Source of the DNA: Christiangramia sp.
Lineage (GTDB): Bacteria; Bacteroidota; Bacteroidia; Flavobacteriales; Flavobacteriaceae
Direction: 5' to 3'
Assembly (NCBI GenBank): GCA_024635735.1
Contig: JAGXII010000146.1
Location: 1 to 22,844, forward strand
DNA length: 22,844 nucleotides
The translations under genes and the position numbers were made by a program. Under the pieces are notes generated by a model. That model made no database searches. It worked only from the letters and a program-made list of their open reading frames with translations, and was not told where the DNA came from. Positions within the stretch are counted from its first letter, which is position 1. Each line of letters starts with the position of its first letter. This document shows positions 1 to 6,862 of this stretch, one piece after another.

Positions 1-272
1 GTATATGTGGTTCCCGCGAAATTACGGGTAGCCTCGGTTCCCTGAGTTGAGTACAACACCTCCGGCTGAACCGAGAATCGGTCACCAACAGGGATTTCAG
101 CAAGTACACCAAGATTAAATCCTGTACGAGAGTTGGTATCATCAAATCCATCTGAAGTCATATTGGTGAAATTCACACCCCCTTTAACTCCAAAATGCCA
201 GGATTCCTGTGCATTAGCAGATAATCCAAATCCAAAAATTGCAACTGCAAATAATAAAATCGTCTTCTTCAT
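1..272 (-). CDS. Secreted outer-membrane beta-barrel protein, N-terminal part
   Basis: This gene runs off the left edge; the first 90 codons are visible, read leftwards from an ATG at 272. The protein begins with a signal peptide (MKKTILLFAVAIFGFGLSAN, then AQ), followed by alternating strands such as WHFGVKGGVNFTNM and FSVQPEVLYSTQG. This pattern is typical of Bacteroidota porin-like proteins of the OMP_b-brl_2 (PorT-like) type: eight-stranded barrels in the outer membrane with mostly unknown roles. The start is supported by the signal peptide and by a TAnnTTTG element 24 bases upstream. It is transcribed divergently from the Xer recombinase gene. Only the export signal and barrel-like strands are seen; the family assignment is by pattern, and any specific function would be a guess. 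Confidence 0.75.
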   Translation of the reverse strand, partial: MKKTILLFAVAIFGFGLSANAQESWHFGVKGGVNFTNMTSDGFDDTNSRTGFNLGVLAEIPVGDRFSVQPEVLYSTQGTEATRNFAGTTY

Positions 273-295
273 CACTTTTGTTTTTTGATTTTGGT

Positions 296-303
296 CAAAT
301 GTA
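296..303 (-). promoter_or_regulatory. Flavobacterial -7 element for the beta-barrel gene
   Basis: On the minus strand this reads TACATTTG, a full match to the Bacteroidota -7 consensus TAnnTTTG, 23 bases upstream of the ATG at 272. I see no TTG at the usual 17-19 base spacing; the nearest is 28 bases away, so only half of the promoter is supported. Confidence 0.45.
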
Positions 304-382
304 GGGTACAACTTGTTAAGAAAATGTTAGCCAAGCCTAAAGTAATACTAAGACTAACCCCCATTATTATTATATTTAACAC

Positions 383-1279
383 ATGAAATGGCAGAATGCT
401 CTAAAGGATTATCAGCATTATTTGAAGCTTGAACGCGGACTTTCAGGGAATTCCATTCAGAATTACAGCCTTGATGTAAGTAAACTTATCAGGCATCTTG
501 ATGTTAATGAAATTGAGGTGAGTCCACTAAAAATTTCAGAAAAAACTATCCAGGAATTTATTTATGAGTCCTCCCGAAATCTTAACGCCCGTTCCCAGTC
601 ACGACTCATTTCAGGTTTAAGAAGCTTTTTCAACTATCTGATATTTGAAGATTATAGAAAAGATAACCCGCTGGATCTTATGGAGGCTCCCAAAATTGGT
701 CGTAAACTTCCGGATACTATTTCTACAAAAGAAATAGACAGGATCATTGCTGCCGTTGACCTGAGTAAAAATGAAGGAGAACGAAACAGGGCCATTATAG
801 AAACCCTCTACGGCTGCGGCCTCAGGGTATCTGAACTAATCGATCTTAAAATATCTGATCTGTTCTTCGAGGAAGGTTTTATAAAAGTTACCGGGAAAGG
901 TGACAAACAACGATTTGTACCCATTTCAAATTACACCATTAAATTCATTAATATCTATAAAGACCAGGTAAGAGTTCATCAGGAAATCAAACCTGCTGCA
1001 ACCGACACACTTTTCCTGAATCGCCGCGGAAATAAACTAACTCGTGCTATGATCTTTACTATTGTTAAACAGCTTACCACGGCAGCGGGAATACAGAAGA
1101 AGATCAGTCCTCATACATTCAGGCACTCCTTCGCTACTCATCTCCTTGAAAACGGTGCCGATCTGAGAGCTATACAGCAGATGTTAGGCCATGAAAGCAT
1201 TACAACCACTGAAGTATATGTTCATGTGGATCGAAGTCATCTAAGAAAGGTTATGGAAGAATTCCACCCTAGAAAGTAG
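383..1279 (+). CDS. xerD: Site-specific tyrosine recombinase XerC/XerD
   Basis: This is a 298-residue tyrosine recombinase, the normal length for Xer proteins. Xer recombinases act at dif near the replication terminus to resolve chromosome dimers. The N-terminal part (about 1-100) is the SAM-like core-binding domain and the rest is the catalytic domain. The full active site can be read: R148 in GCGLRVSEL, K172 in GKGDKQR, H244 and R247 in HTFRHSFATHLL, H270 in GHES, and nucleophile Y279 in EVYVHV. Flavobacteria usually carry one such housekeeping enzyme, commonly annotated XerD; the XerC/XerD distinction cannot be made from sequence alone. There is no adjacent integron cassette or phage, so it is unlikely to be a mobile-element integrase. 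The ATG at 383 is five bases after a weak TATATTTA element. Confidence 0.9.
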   Translation: MKWQNALKDYQHYLKLERGLSGNSIQNYSLDVSKLIRHLDVNEIEVSPLKISEKTIQEFIYESSRNLNARSQSRLISGLRSFFNYLIFEDYRKDNPLDLMEAPKIGRKLPDTISTKEIDRIIAAVDLSKNEGERNRAIIETLYGCGLRVSELIDLKISDLFFEEGFIKVTGKGDKQRFVPISNYTIKFINIYKDQVRVHQEIKPAATDTLFLNRRGNKLTRAMIFTIVKQLTTAAGIQKKISPHTFRHSFATHLLENGADLRAIQQMLGHESITTTEVYVHVDRSHLRKVMEEFHPRK

Positions 1280-1353
1280 ATATTAAAGTTCTGCTAAACC
1301 ACTCTCAAATTTTTTTGCTACATCTTACAATTCTTAACTTCATAAAAAATTAT

Positions 1354-1508
1354 TTGATTGTCCGTTAAGTATCCTAATTTAATAAAGTGCGTCATTCTGA
1401 ACTTGTTTCAGAATCTTAAAATACTATAAGTTTTCATTATAAAATGAGACCCTGAAATAAATTCAGGGTGACGAGATATCTATTATGACTAAAAACGGAT
1501 ATACATAA
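1354..1508 (+). repeat. Long interspersed repeat, copy A (inverted relative to copy B at 18819-18980)
   Basis: This stretch reappears in reverse complement at 18819-18980. 1354-1405 is identical to 18980-18929 (52 of 52 bases), 1480-1508 is identical to 18847-18819 (29 of 29), and the middle is similar except for a rewritten second hairpin. The copy lies in the 239-base gap between xerD and the aldo/keto reductase gene and ends ten bases before that gene's ATG, so it must form part of that gene's leader or promoter. The rest of the gap (1280-1353) holds nothing I can identify. Confidence 0.9.
1391..1472 (+). repeat. REP-like hairpin pair within repeat copy A
   Basis: Two imperfect palindromes face each other. 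Hairpin one has stems ATTCTGAA (1394-1401) and TTCAGAAT (1407-1414). Hairpin two has stems ACCCTGAA (1449-1456) and TTCAGGGT (1462-1469). The outer ends read GTCA (1391-1394) and TGAC (1469-1472), so the unit is itself inverted about its centre. This is the layout of bacterial interspersed mosaic elements made of paired REP sequences, which in other bacteria are mobilised by RAYT (IS200/IS605-like) proteins. The RAYT link is inference; no such gene is in the window. Confidence 0.75.
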
Positions 1509-1518
1509 AAATTATTCT

Positions 1519-2469
1519 ATGAAGAAATTAAAATTTAGAAACGGAGATACTTTAGATGCTATAGGTCTCGGAACCTGGAAATCTGAAAAAGGAAAAGTAA
1601 CAGAAGCTGTAAAAATTGCCCTTAATAATGGGTATAGACATATAGACTGTGCAGCTACATATGGCAATGAGGCCGAAGTTGGAGAAGCCTTCGAAGAAGT
1701 TTTTAAAGAAGGCAAGGTTAAACGCGAAGAGGTTTGGGTAACTTCTAAACTCTGGAATAACGCACATAAAAAAGAAGATGTAATTCCAGCATTAAAACAA
1801 ACATTGAAGGATCTAAAACTGGATTATCTCGATTTATATCTTATCCACTGGCCGGTGGCCTTCAAACCCGAAGTAGATGGATTTCCGGAAGGACCTGGAG
1901 ACTATTTGTCGCTGGAAGAGGCTCCTTTAATAGAGACCTGGAATGAGATGCTAAAAGCCAAAGAACAGGGATTGGTTAAACATATCGGAGTTTCCAATTT
2001 CAGTATTCCAAAGCTAAAGGAATTAATGGCCGAAACAGATTTTACTCCGGAAATGAATCAGGTAGAACTCCATCCCTATTTACAACAGAATAAACTTTTA
2101 GAGTTTTGTAGTAAAAATGGTATTAACGTCACAGCCTATTCTCCATTAGGAAGCGGAGACAGACCAGACGCCATGAAAGCCGCAGATGAACCTTCACTAC
2201 TGGAAAATCCAACGATTAATAAGATCGCCAAAAAGCACGGAGCTTCGGCGGGACAGATCCTTATTAAATGGAGTGAACAAAGAGAAACCGGCGTGATTCC
2301 AAAATCTACCAATGAGAAAAGGATTATTGAAAATCTGCAGAGTGCCGGCTATCAGTTAGATGAAGATGATATGAAGCAAATTGCTGAACTGGATTATCAT
2401 TTTAGATATGTAACCGGTAAGTTTTTTGAAGTAGAAGGAAATTCCTATCACAATATATACGACGATTAA
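1519..2469 (+). CDS. Aldo/keto reductase
   Basis: This 316-residue protein is a full-length NADPH-dependent aldo/keto reductase, a cytosolic (alpha/beta)8 barrel that reduces aldehydes and ketones to alcohols. The catalytic tetrad is complete: D43 (HIDCAATYGNE), Y48, K77 (VTSKLWN) and H110 (YLIHWP). The later conserved motif KHIGVSNFS and the cofactor-binding segment GVIPKSTNEKRI are also present, with a C-terminal substrate loop ending SYHNIYDD. Length and motifs resemble the eukaryotic-type aldose reductase / alcohol dehydrogenase (NADP+) branch rather than the shorter bacterial 2,5-diketogluconate reductases. The true substrate cannot be read from the sequence. It appears to be a single-gene unit: the repeat element lies just upstream and a strong terminator follows 17 bases after the stop. 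Confidence 0.9.
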   Translation: MKKLKFRNGDTLDAIGLGTWKSEKGKVTEAVKIALNNGYRHIDCAATYGNEAEVGEAFEEVFKEGKVKREEVWVTSKLWNNAHKKEDVIPALKQTLKDLKLDYLDLYLIHWPVAFKPEVDGFPEGPGDYLSLEEAPLIETWNEMLKAKEQGLVKHIGVSNFSIPKLKELMAETDFTPEMNQVELHPYLQQNKLLEFCSKNGINVTAYSPLGSGDRPDAMKAADEPSLLENPTINKIAKKHGASAGQILIKWSEQRETGVIPKSTNEKRIIENLQSAGYQLDEDDMKQIAELDYHFRYVTGKFFEVEGNSYHNIYDD

Positions 2470-2485
2470 GCCTGAAATACGGAAA

Positions 2486-2526
2486 CAAAAAAGCCGGTTT
2501 GAAAAATTCAAACCGGCTTTTTTTTA
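2486..2526. terminator. Bidirectional rho-independent terminator
   Basis: A near-perfect hairpin with arms AAAGCCGGTTTGAA and TTCAAACCGGCTTT (about 2490-2520) is flanked by A-rich sequence on the left and a T run on the right. It can terminate the aldo/keto reductase transcript on the plus strand and the rny transcript on the minus strand; the two genes converge here. Confidence 0.9.
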
Positions 2527-2539
2527 TATTAAGATTCCT

Positions 2540-4102
2540 TTACTTCGCTACGTTTACAGCTCTGGTTTCCCTAATTACGGTTACTTTAACCTGTCCCGGA
2601 TACGTCATATCTGTCTGTATTTTCTGAGAGATCTCAAAAGAAAGATTAGCGGCCTTATCATCGGTCACTTTATCGCTTTCTACTATTACCCTTAATTCTC
2701 TACCTGCCTGAATAGCATAAGCTTTTTTAACTCCTCCAAAACCAAAAGCGATATCTTCAAGGTCTTTAAGTCTTTGAATATACGAATCGAGTACCTGTCT
2801 TCTTGCTCCGGGTCTTGCTCCACTAATCGCATCACAAACCTGAACAATTGGAGATAACAATGAATTCATTTCAATTTCATCATGGTGGGCACCAATCGCA
2901 TTACATACCTCTGGTTTCTCTCCGTGCTTCTCTGCCCATTGCATTCCCAGAATTGCGTGAGGCACTTCTGTTTCTGTTTCTGGCACTTTACCAATATCGT
3001 GTAAAAGCCCGGCTCGTTTGGCCAGTTTAGGATTCAATCCAAGTTCTGCGGCCATTACTCCACATAATTTTGCTACTTCACGGGAGTGTTGCAGCAGGTT
3101 TTGACCATAAGAAGAACGATACTTCATTCTCCCTACCATTTTGATAAGTTCAGGTTGTAAACCGTGGATTCCAAGGTCTATCACCGTTCTTTTACCTATA
3201 TCTATAATTTCTTCTTCAATTTGCTTGCGCGTCTTTTTCACCACCTCTTCAATCCTTGCAGGGTGAATACGACCATCTGTAACCAGTTTATGAAGCGATA
3301 ACCTCGCAACTTCTCTTCTAACCGAATCAAAACAGCTAAGAATAATGGCTTCCGGAGTATCGTCTACAATGATCTCCACACCTGTAGCAGCTTCCAGAGC
3401 ACGAATATTACGTCCTTCACGACCAATGATCCTACCTTTTACATCATCGCTTTCGAGATTGAATACAGAAACGCAGTTCTCAATCGCCTCCTCTGTTCCT
3501 ATACGCTGAATAGTATTAATGATGATCTTTTTAGCTTCCTGCTGGGCAGTTAATTTAGCTTCTTCCACAGTATCCTGAATAAGAGCCATGGCGTCTGCCT
3601 TTGCAGTTTCTTTTAGTGATTCTACCAATTGTGACTTGGCATCTTCAGCTGAAAGTCCGGAAATCACTTCGAGTTGCTGTACTTTACTGTTATGCAGCTT
3701 CTCAATCTCTTCCTGCTTTTTCTCAAGGTATTCGAGCCTGTGGTTGTAATCTGCTACTTTATCCTCAATTTCCTTATTAAGTTTTTTGTTCTTCGCTAAT
3801 TCATTAGAAATATGAGATTCCTTATCCTTAACTCGTTTTTCAGCATCATTGATTTTCTTATCGCGTGAAAGTATTACTTTCTCATGCTCTGATTTAAGTT
3901 CAATAAACTTCTCCTTAGCCTGAAGGATCTTATCCTTCTTTATGCTTTCACCTTCAGCTTTTGCTTCCTTTAAGATAGAAGCGGCCTCTTTCTTGGCACT
4001 CGCTATTGTATTCGATGCCTGCTTTCGCTCCAGCATTTTTGCAATTCCGAAGCCAAGAGCCAATCCTACGATGGCGGCGATCACTATTATTAGTATGTCC
4101 AT
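2540..4102 (-). CDS. rny: Ribonuclease Y
   Basis: This 520-residue protein is RNase Y, the membrane-anchored endoribonuclease that starts mRNA decay in many bacteria lacking RNase E. The domain order is standard: an N-terminal membrane helix (about residues 3-22), a long charged coiled coil (about 25-190), a KH RNA-binding domain with GRIIGREGRNIRALE starting at G223, and an HD metal-dependent phosphohydrolase domain with the conserved LLQHS and the HD pair H368-D369 in LLHDIGK. The C-terminal RNase Y-specific part is complete (VKVTVIRETRAVNVAK). The ATG at 4102 gives a membrane helix right at the N-terminus, as expected. It is the last gene of the cluster coiled coil-zapA-6S RNA-rny and ends at the shared terminator. 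Confidence 0.96.
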   Translation of the reverse strand: MDILIIVIAAIVGLALGFGIAKMLERKQASNTIASAKKEAASILKEAKAEGESIKKDKILQAKEKFIELKSEHEKVILSRDKKINDAEKRVKDKESHISNELAKNKKLNKEIEDKVADYNHRLEYLEKKQEEIEKLHNSKVQQLEVISGLSAEDAKSQLVESLKETAKADAMALIQDTVEEAKLTAQQEAKKIIINTIQRIGTEEAIENCVSVFNLESDDVKGRIIGREGRNIRALEAATGVEIIVDDTPEAIILSCFDSVRREVARLSLHKLVTDGRIHPARIEEVVKKTRKQIEEEIIDIGKRTVIDLGIHGLQPELIKMVGRMKYRSSYGQNLLQHSREVAKLCGVMAAELGLNPKLAKRAGLLHDIGKVPETETEVPHAILGMQWAEKHGEKPEVCNAIGAHHDEIEMNSLLSPIVQVCDAISGARPGARRQVLDSYIQRLKDLEDIAFGFGGVKKAYAIQAGRELRVIVESDKVTDDKAANLSFEISQKIQTDMTYPGQVKVTVIRETRAVNVAK

Positions 4103-4124
4103 ATTTTCAGTTTAGATGTATATA

Positions 4125-4313
4125 TAAAAAAAGCCTGTATTAGTTGTGATTTGTATTAAACTCCTTAAATACAAGTTTAGGACTAACAAGCTGATCAAGA
4201 ATCCGCTCTCCTGTTTCGGTAAAACCGAAAAGGACACGGCACGCTTTTACAACTTAGACTCATCCTTTTTAAAGAATTCGTGTTGAGTTTATCAAAAAAG
4301 CACTAATACAGGC
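4125..4313 (-). ncRNA. ssrS: 6S RNA (6S-Flavo type)
   Basis: The 235-base gap between zapA and rny holds a structured RNA of about 189 nt on the minus strand. Its ends pair perfectly: GCCTGTATTAGT (4313-4302) with ACTAATACAGGC (4144-4133), immediately followed by seven U residues (4132-4126), as in an intrinsic terminator. An apical hairpin with seven-base arms (4230-4224 and 4220-4214) sits near the middle, and the long arms between are only partly complementary, giving the rod with a large central bubble typical of 6S RNA. 6S RNA mimics an open promoter and sequesters the sigma-loaded RNA polymerase in stationary phase. The position beside zapA matches the zapA-ssrS linkage known in gammaproteobacteria. 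The class is inferred from fold and position, not from a covariance search. Confidence 0.75.
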
Positions 4314-4337
4314 AGTAAACTTATTTATGTTAAGAAC

Positions 4338-4631
4338 TTAAGAAGTTAAATGCTTCTGCAGTAAATCATTAAGTGACCTTAATTTATCCTCTGCTTCAAG
4401 CATCTCACTTGATGTGTCAATATCTTTTTGTTCGGTTTGAGCGGCAAACTGTAACGCGCACATAGCGAGTACATCCTGCTTATCTCTTACCGCGTAATTT
4501 TGCTCAAACTGTTTGATCATAGCCTCGATCTTCTTCGCTGCTTTACGCAAACCTTCTTCCTGTTTAGGCTGAATGGTGAGCGGATACACGCGATCTGCTA
4601 TGGAAATTTTTATTTTCAGCTTATCTTCCAT
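4338..4631 (-). CDS. zapA: Cell division protein ZapA
   Basis: This is a 97-residue ZapA. ZapA binds FtsZ and bundles its protofilaments at the division ring. The N-terminal beta-hairpin region (KIKISIADRVYPLTI, residues 5-19) and the following helix with LRKAAKKIEAMIKQFEQNYA match the family, as does the segment DVLAMCALQFAAQ before the C-terminal coiled coil (about 70-97). Length is normal for the family. It starts nine bases after the upstream coiled-coil gene, so the two are co-transcribed, and 6S RNA follows directly downstream. Confidence 0.9.
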   Translation of the reverse strand: MEDKLKIKISIADRVYPLTIQPKQEEGLRKAAKKIEAMIKQFEQNYAVRDKQDVLAMCALQFAAQTEQKDIDTSSEMLEAEDKLRSLNDLLQKHLTS

Positions 4632-4640
4632 TCTTTCTGT

Positions 4641-4931
4641 TTATTCTGATAACTGAACAATACATTGATCGATCTCTCTAATCAAACTGTTTATTTTGAG
4701 CTTAGTTTCTCTTTTATGGTCGGTACTGCCAAGCATCGCATTAGCAGCTTTTAAAGTTTGAACCTGATCCCTGGAAGCCTGTATATCTTCCTCCAGTTTT
4801 CCGTATTCAAGTCTTACAGTATTCAATTCCTCCTGAAGAGACTCGTTAGCCTGCTTCATAAAATCATATTTATGAAGGAGCTTGCTGATTCTATTCTCAA
4901 GGTTATCAACTATTTCTGTAATTTCACTCAT
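4641..4931 (-). CDS. Small coiled-coil protein next to zapA, possibly ZapB-like
   Basis: This 96-residue acidic protein is nearly all predicted coiled coil: hydrophobic residues recur at heptad spacing from about residue 5 to 65 (IVDNLENRISKLLHKYDFM, then LQEELNTVRLEYGKLEEDI). A short region with KINSLIREIDQCIVQLSE closes it. There is no signal peptide or enzymatic motif. It is the first gene of the zapA operon and is followed by zapA after nine bases. In gammaproteobacteria the ZapA partner ZapB is also a short all-coiled-coil protein, so a ZapB-like role at the division ring is reasonable, but that is an inference from size and position; sequence homology to ZapB is not claimed. Confidence 0.8.
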   Translation of the reverse strand: MSEITEIVDNLENRISKLLHKYDFMKQANESLQEELNTVRLEYGKLEEDIQASRDQVQTLKAANAMLGSTDHKRETKLKINSLIREIDQCIVQLSE

Positions 4932-4958
4932 AAGCGCTAAAACCGATGTGAACCCCTA

Positions 4959-4989
4959 CAAAGTTAACATACGCTTTGAAATATCCCAA
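4959..4989 (-). promoter_or_regulatory. Promoter of the coiled coil-zapA-6S-rny cluster
   Basis: On the minus strand there is TTG (4989-4987), a 20-base spacer, and TAACTTTG (4966-4959). This fits the Bacteroidota promoter TTG-N17-19-TAnnTTTG apart from one extra spacer base. It leaves a leader of about 20 bases before the ATG at 4931. It is the best complete promoter match in the window. Confidence 0.6.
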
Positions 4990-5065
4990 TACTTTTTTCT
5001 CTGTTTTCAAAATATAATCAACAATATATAATAATTGACTCATTAAAAGCGATTTAATATTGCAA

Positions 5066-5073
5066 TAACTTTG
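5066..5073 (+). promoter_or_regulatory. Flavobacterial -7 element for the M23 peptidase gene
   Basis: TAACTTTG is an exact TAnnTTTG match, 39 bases before the ATG at 5113. A second near match, TAACTTTA, follows at 5076-5083. No TTG lies at the canonical spacing upstream, so the exact start of transcription is unsure. Confidence 0.4.
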
Positions 5074-5112
5074 ACTAACTTTACGCCAGCTTAAAATGAT
5101 TACCCCAGATAT

Positions 5113-6801
5113 ATGAAGAGAGCAGCATGCCTATTATTCCTATTATTATTTTCCACATTACAGGCTCAGAATACGTTACCACAGGATTATTTTGATAATC
5201 CCCTGGACATACCTTTAGTACTTGCCGGAACCTTCGGTGAATTAAGATCCAACCATTTTCACAGTGGCCTGGATATTAAAACCCAGCAAAGAGAAGGACT
5301 CGAAGTAAAAGCTTCGGCCTCAGGTTACGTGAGCAGGATCAATATCCAGCATTATGGGTACGGAAAGGCATTATATATTCAACATCCCAACGGATACACC
5401 ACCGTTTATGGACATTTATCCAGCCTGGCACCAAAAATTCAGGACTATCTCAAAAAGCAACAATACACTAAGGAAACATACGAGATCGAGCTTTTTCCTG
5501 AACCAGGAGAATTAAAAGTAGAACAGGGAGAAATTGTTGCTTTCAGTGGTAATACAGGCGGGAGTGGGGGTCCACATCTCCATTTCGAAATCCGCGATGG
5601 CAGCCAGAGGCCTATGAATGCTCAAATGTTTGGAATTGATATCGCAGATCGTAAAGATCCATTGATAGAAGGGGTGTTTGCATACCCTCTCGGGGAGGAT
5701 GCGCATGTGAATAATTCTCAGGCACGACAAAAATTAAGATTGATCCCCTTGAAGGATGGAACATACACCACGAACCAGTTGGAAGTCTGCGGAGAAATAG
5801 GATTTGGTGTTTCTACCGTGGACCAGCAGGACATGTCCTACAACCATAATGGAGTTTTTGAAATTGAAGCCGATCTAAACGGGGATCAGGTTTTTTCTAT
5901 AGACTTCGACAAATTCTCATTTGCTGAGAGCCGTAATATCAACAGACTTATTGATTATGAATATTATATGGAGCAGCATAAAAGGATTCAAAAATTATTT
6001 GTGAATCCCGGCAATCCCTTAAGTCTTTACAGATCACTTCAAAATGAAGGTAAATTGAATATAAAAAACAGCCTGGATTATAATTATACCATAAAAGTGA
6101 GGGATTATAAGGGAAATGTAAAGGTGGTAAGAATCCCAATTAAAGGGCAGATTATCGATAATATTAAAAAGAAAGAGGAAATTGAAACTTCCTATTTAGT
6201 AAAAGCCAGTGAAGCCTTTTCGGCGAAAGGAAATAATATAGACGTGTATATACCGCCAAACAGTCTTTATGATGACACTTACCTGGATATCCAGTTTCAG
6301 GAAGATACCCTTCAGTTACATCGGGATATCATTCCTATTCATTCTAATATAACTGTAGGTTTCGATGTGAGTAAGTTTTCTAACGAAGACAAAGAACAAC
6401 TGTTTATCGCAAGACTATCAGATTATGGAAGACCCCTCTATTCCACTACTTATAAAAAAGGAAACCGGTTTACCACGGGGACAAGAACTTTTGGCACTTA
6501 CACACTTGCAAAGGACACTATTTCACCAAAAGTAACCCCTGTGAACTTTTATGACGGACAATGGATTTCAGGCAATAAGACTCTGAAATTAAAAATTTCT
6601 GATGATCTTTCGGGAATAGATTCTTATCGTGCTACGGTAAACGGGAAGTTTGTTTTAATGGAATATGAGTATAAAAACAATACTCTTACTCACGATTTTT
6701 CAGATGGAGTGGTTACCGAAACCGAAAACAACCTGAAGCTAATTGTAACCGATAATGTGGGAAACACCACGGTTTATACCGCTAAATTCTTCAGAAAATA
6801 A
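5113..6801 (+). CDS. M23 (LytM-type) zinc metallopeptidase, exported
   Basis: This 562-residue protein has a signal peptide (MKRAACLLFLLLFSTLQA, cleaved near residue 18) and a peptidase M23 domain at about 35-175. The zinc ligands are all present: H50 and D54 in HFHSGLDIKT, and H157 in the GGPHLHFE motif, with H155 as the catalytic partner. M23 enzymes cut peptide cross-links in peptidoglycan, so it probably remodels the cell wall in the periplasm. The long C-terminal part (about 180-562) is beta-rich, ending in an Ig-like segment (LKLKISDDLSGIDSYRATVNGK) common in Bacteroidota M23 proteins; its role is not known. Because the active site is intact, I infer a true hydrolase rather than a degenerate activator. 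It is a single gene flanked by convergent and divergent neighbours. Confidence 0.92.
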   Translation: MKRAACLLFLLLFSTLQAQNTLPQDYFDNPLDIPLVLAGTFGELRSNHFHSGLDIKTQQREGLEVKASASGYVSRINIQHYGYGKALYIQHPNGYTTVYGHLSSLAPKIQDYLKKQQYTKETYEIELFPEPGELKVEQGEIVAFSGNTGGSGGPHLHFEIRDGSQRPMNAQMFGIDIADRKDPLIEGVFAYPLGEDAHVNNSQARQKLRLIPLKDGTYTTNQLEVCGEIGFGVSTVDQQDMSYNHNGVFEIEADLNGDQVFSIDFDKFSFAESRNINRLIDYEYYMEQHKRIQKLFVNPGNPLSLYRSLQNEGKLNIKNSLDYNYTIKVRDYKGNVKVVRIPIKGQIIDNIKKKEEIETSYLVKASEAFSAKGNNIDVYIPPNSLYDDTYLDIQFQEDTLQLHRDIIPIHSNITVGFDVSKFSNEDKEQLFIARLSDYGRPLYSTTYKKGNRFTTGTRTFGTYTLAKDTISPKVTPVNFYDGQWISGNKTLKLKISDDLSGIDSYRATVNGKFVLMEYEYKNNTLTHDFSDGVVTETENNLKLIVTDNVGNTTVYTAKFFRK

Positions 6802-6862
6802 ATATAAACTCCAGAAAAAAGAATTTAAATAGAAAAATCAAAAGTCCAGAACTGGATAAGCC

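Noticed and set aside
383..1279. Phage or integron integrase
   Set aside because: The protein has ordinary Xer length and motifs and no cassette, attachment site or phage genes around it.
4758..4940. 60-codon plus-strand frame opposite the coiled-coil gene
   Set aside because: It is antisense to a coding coiled coil, has no recognisable domain, and overlaps the operon's own leader.
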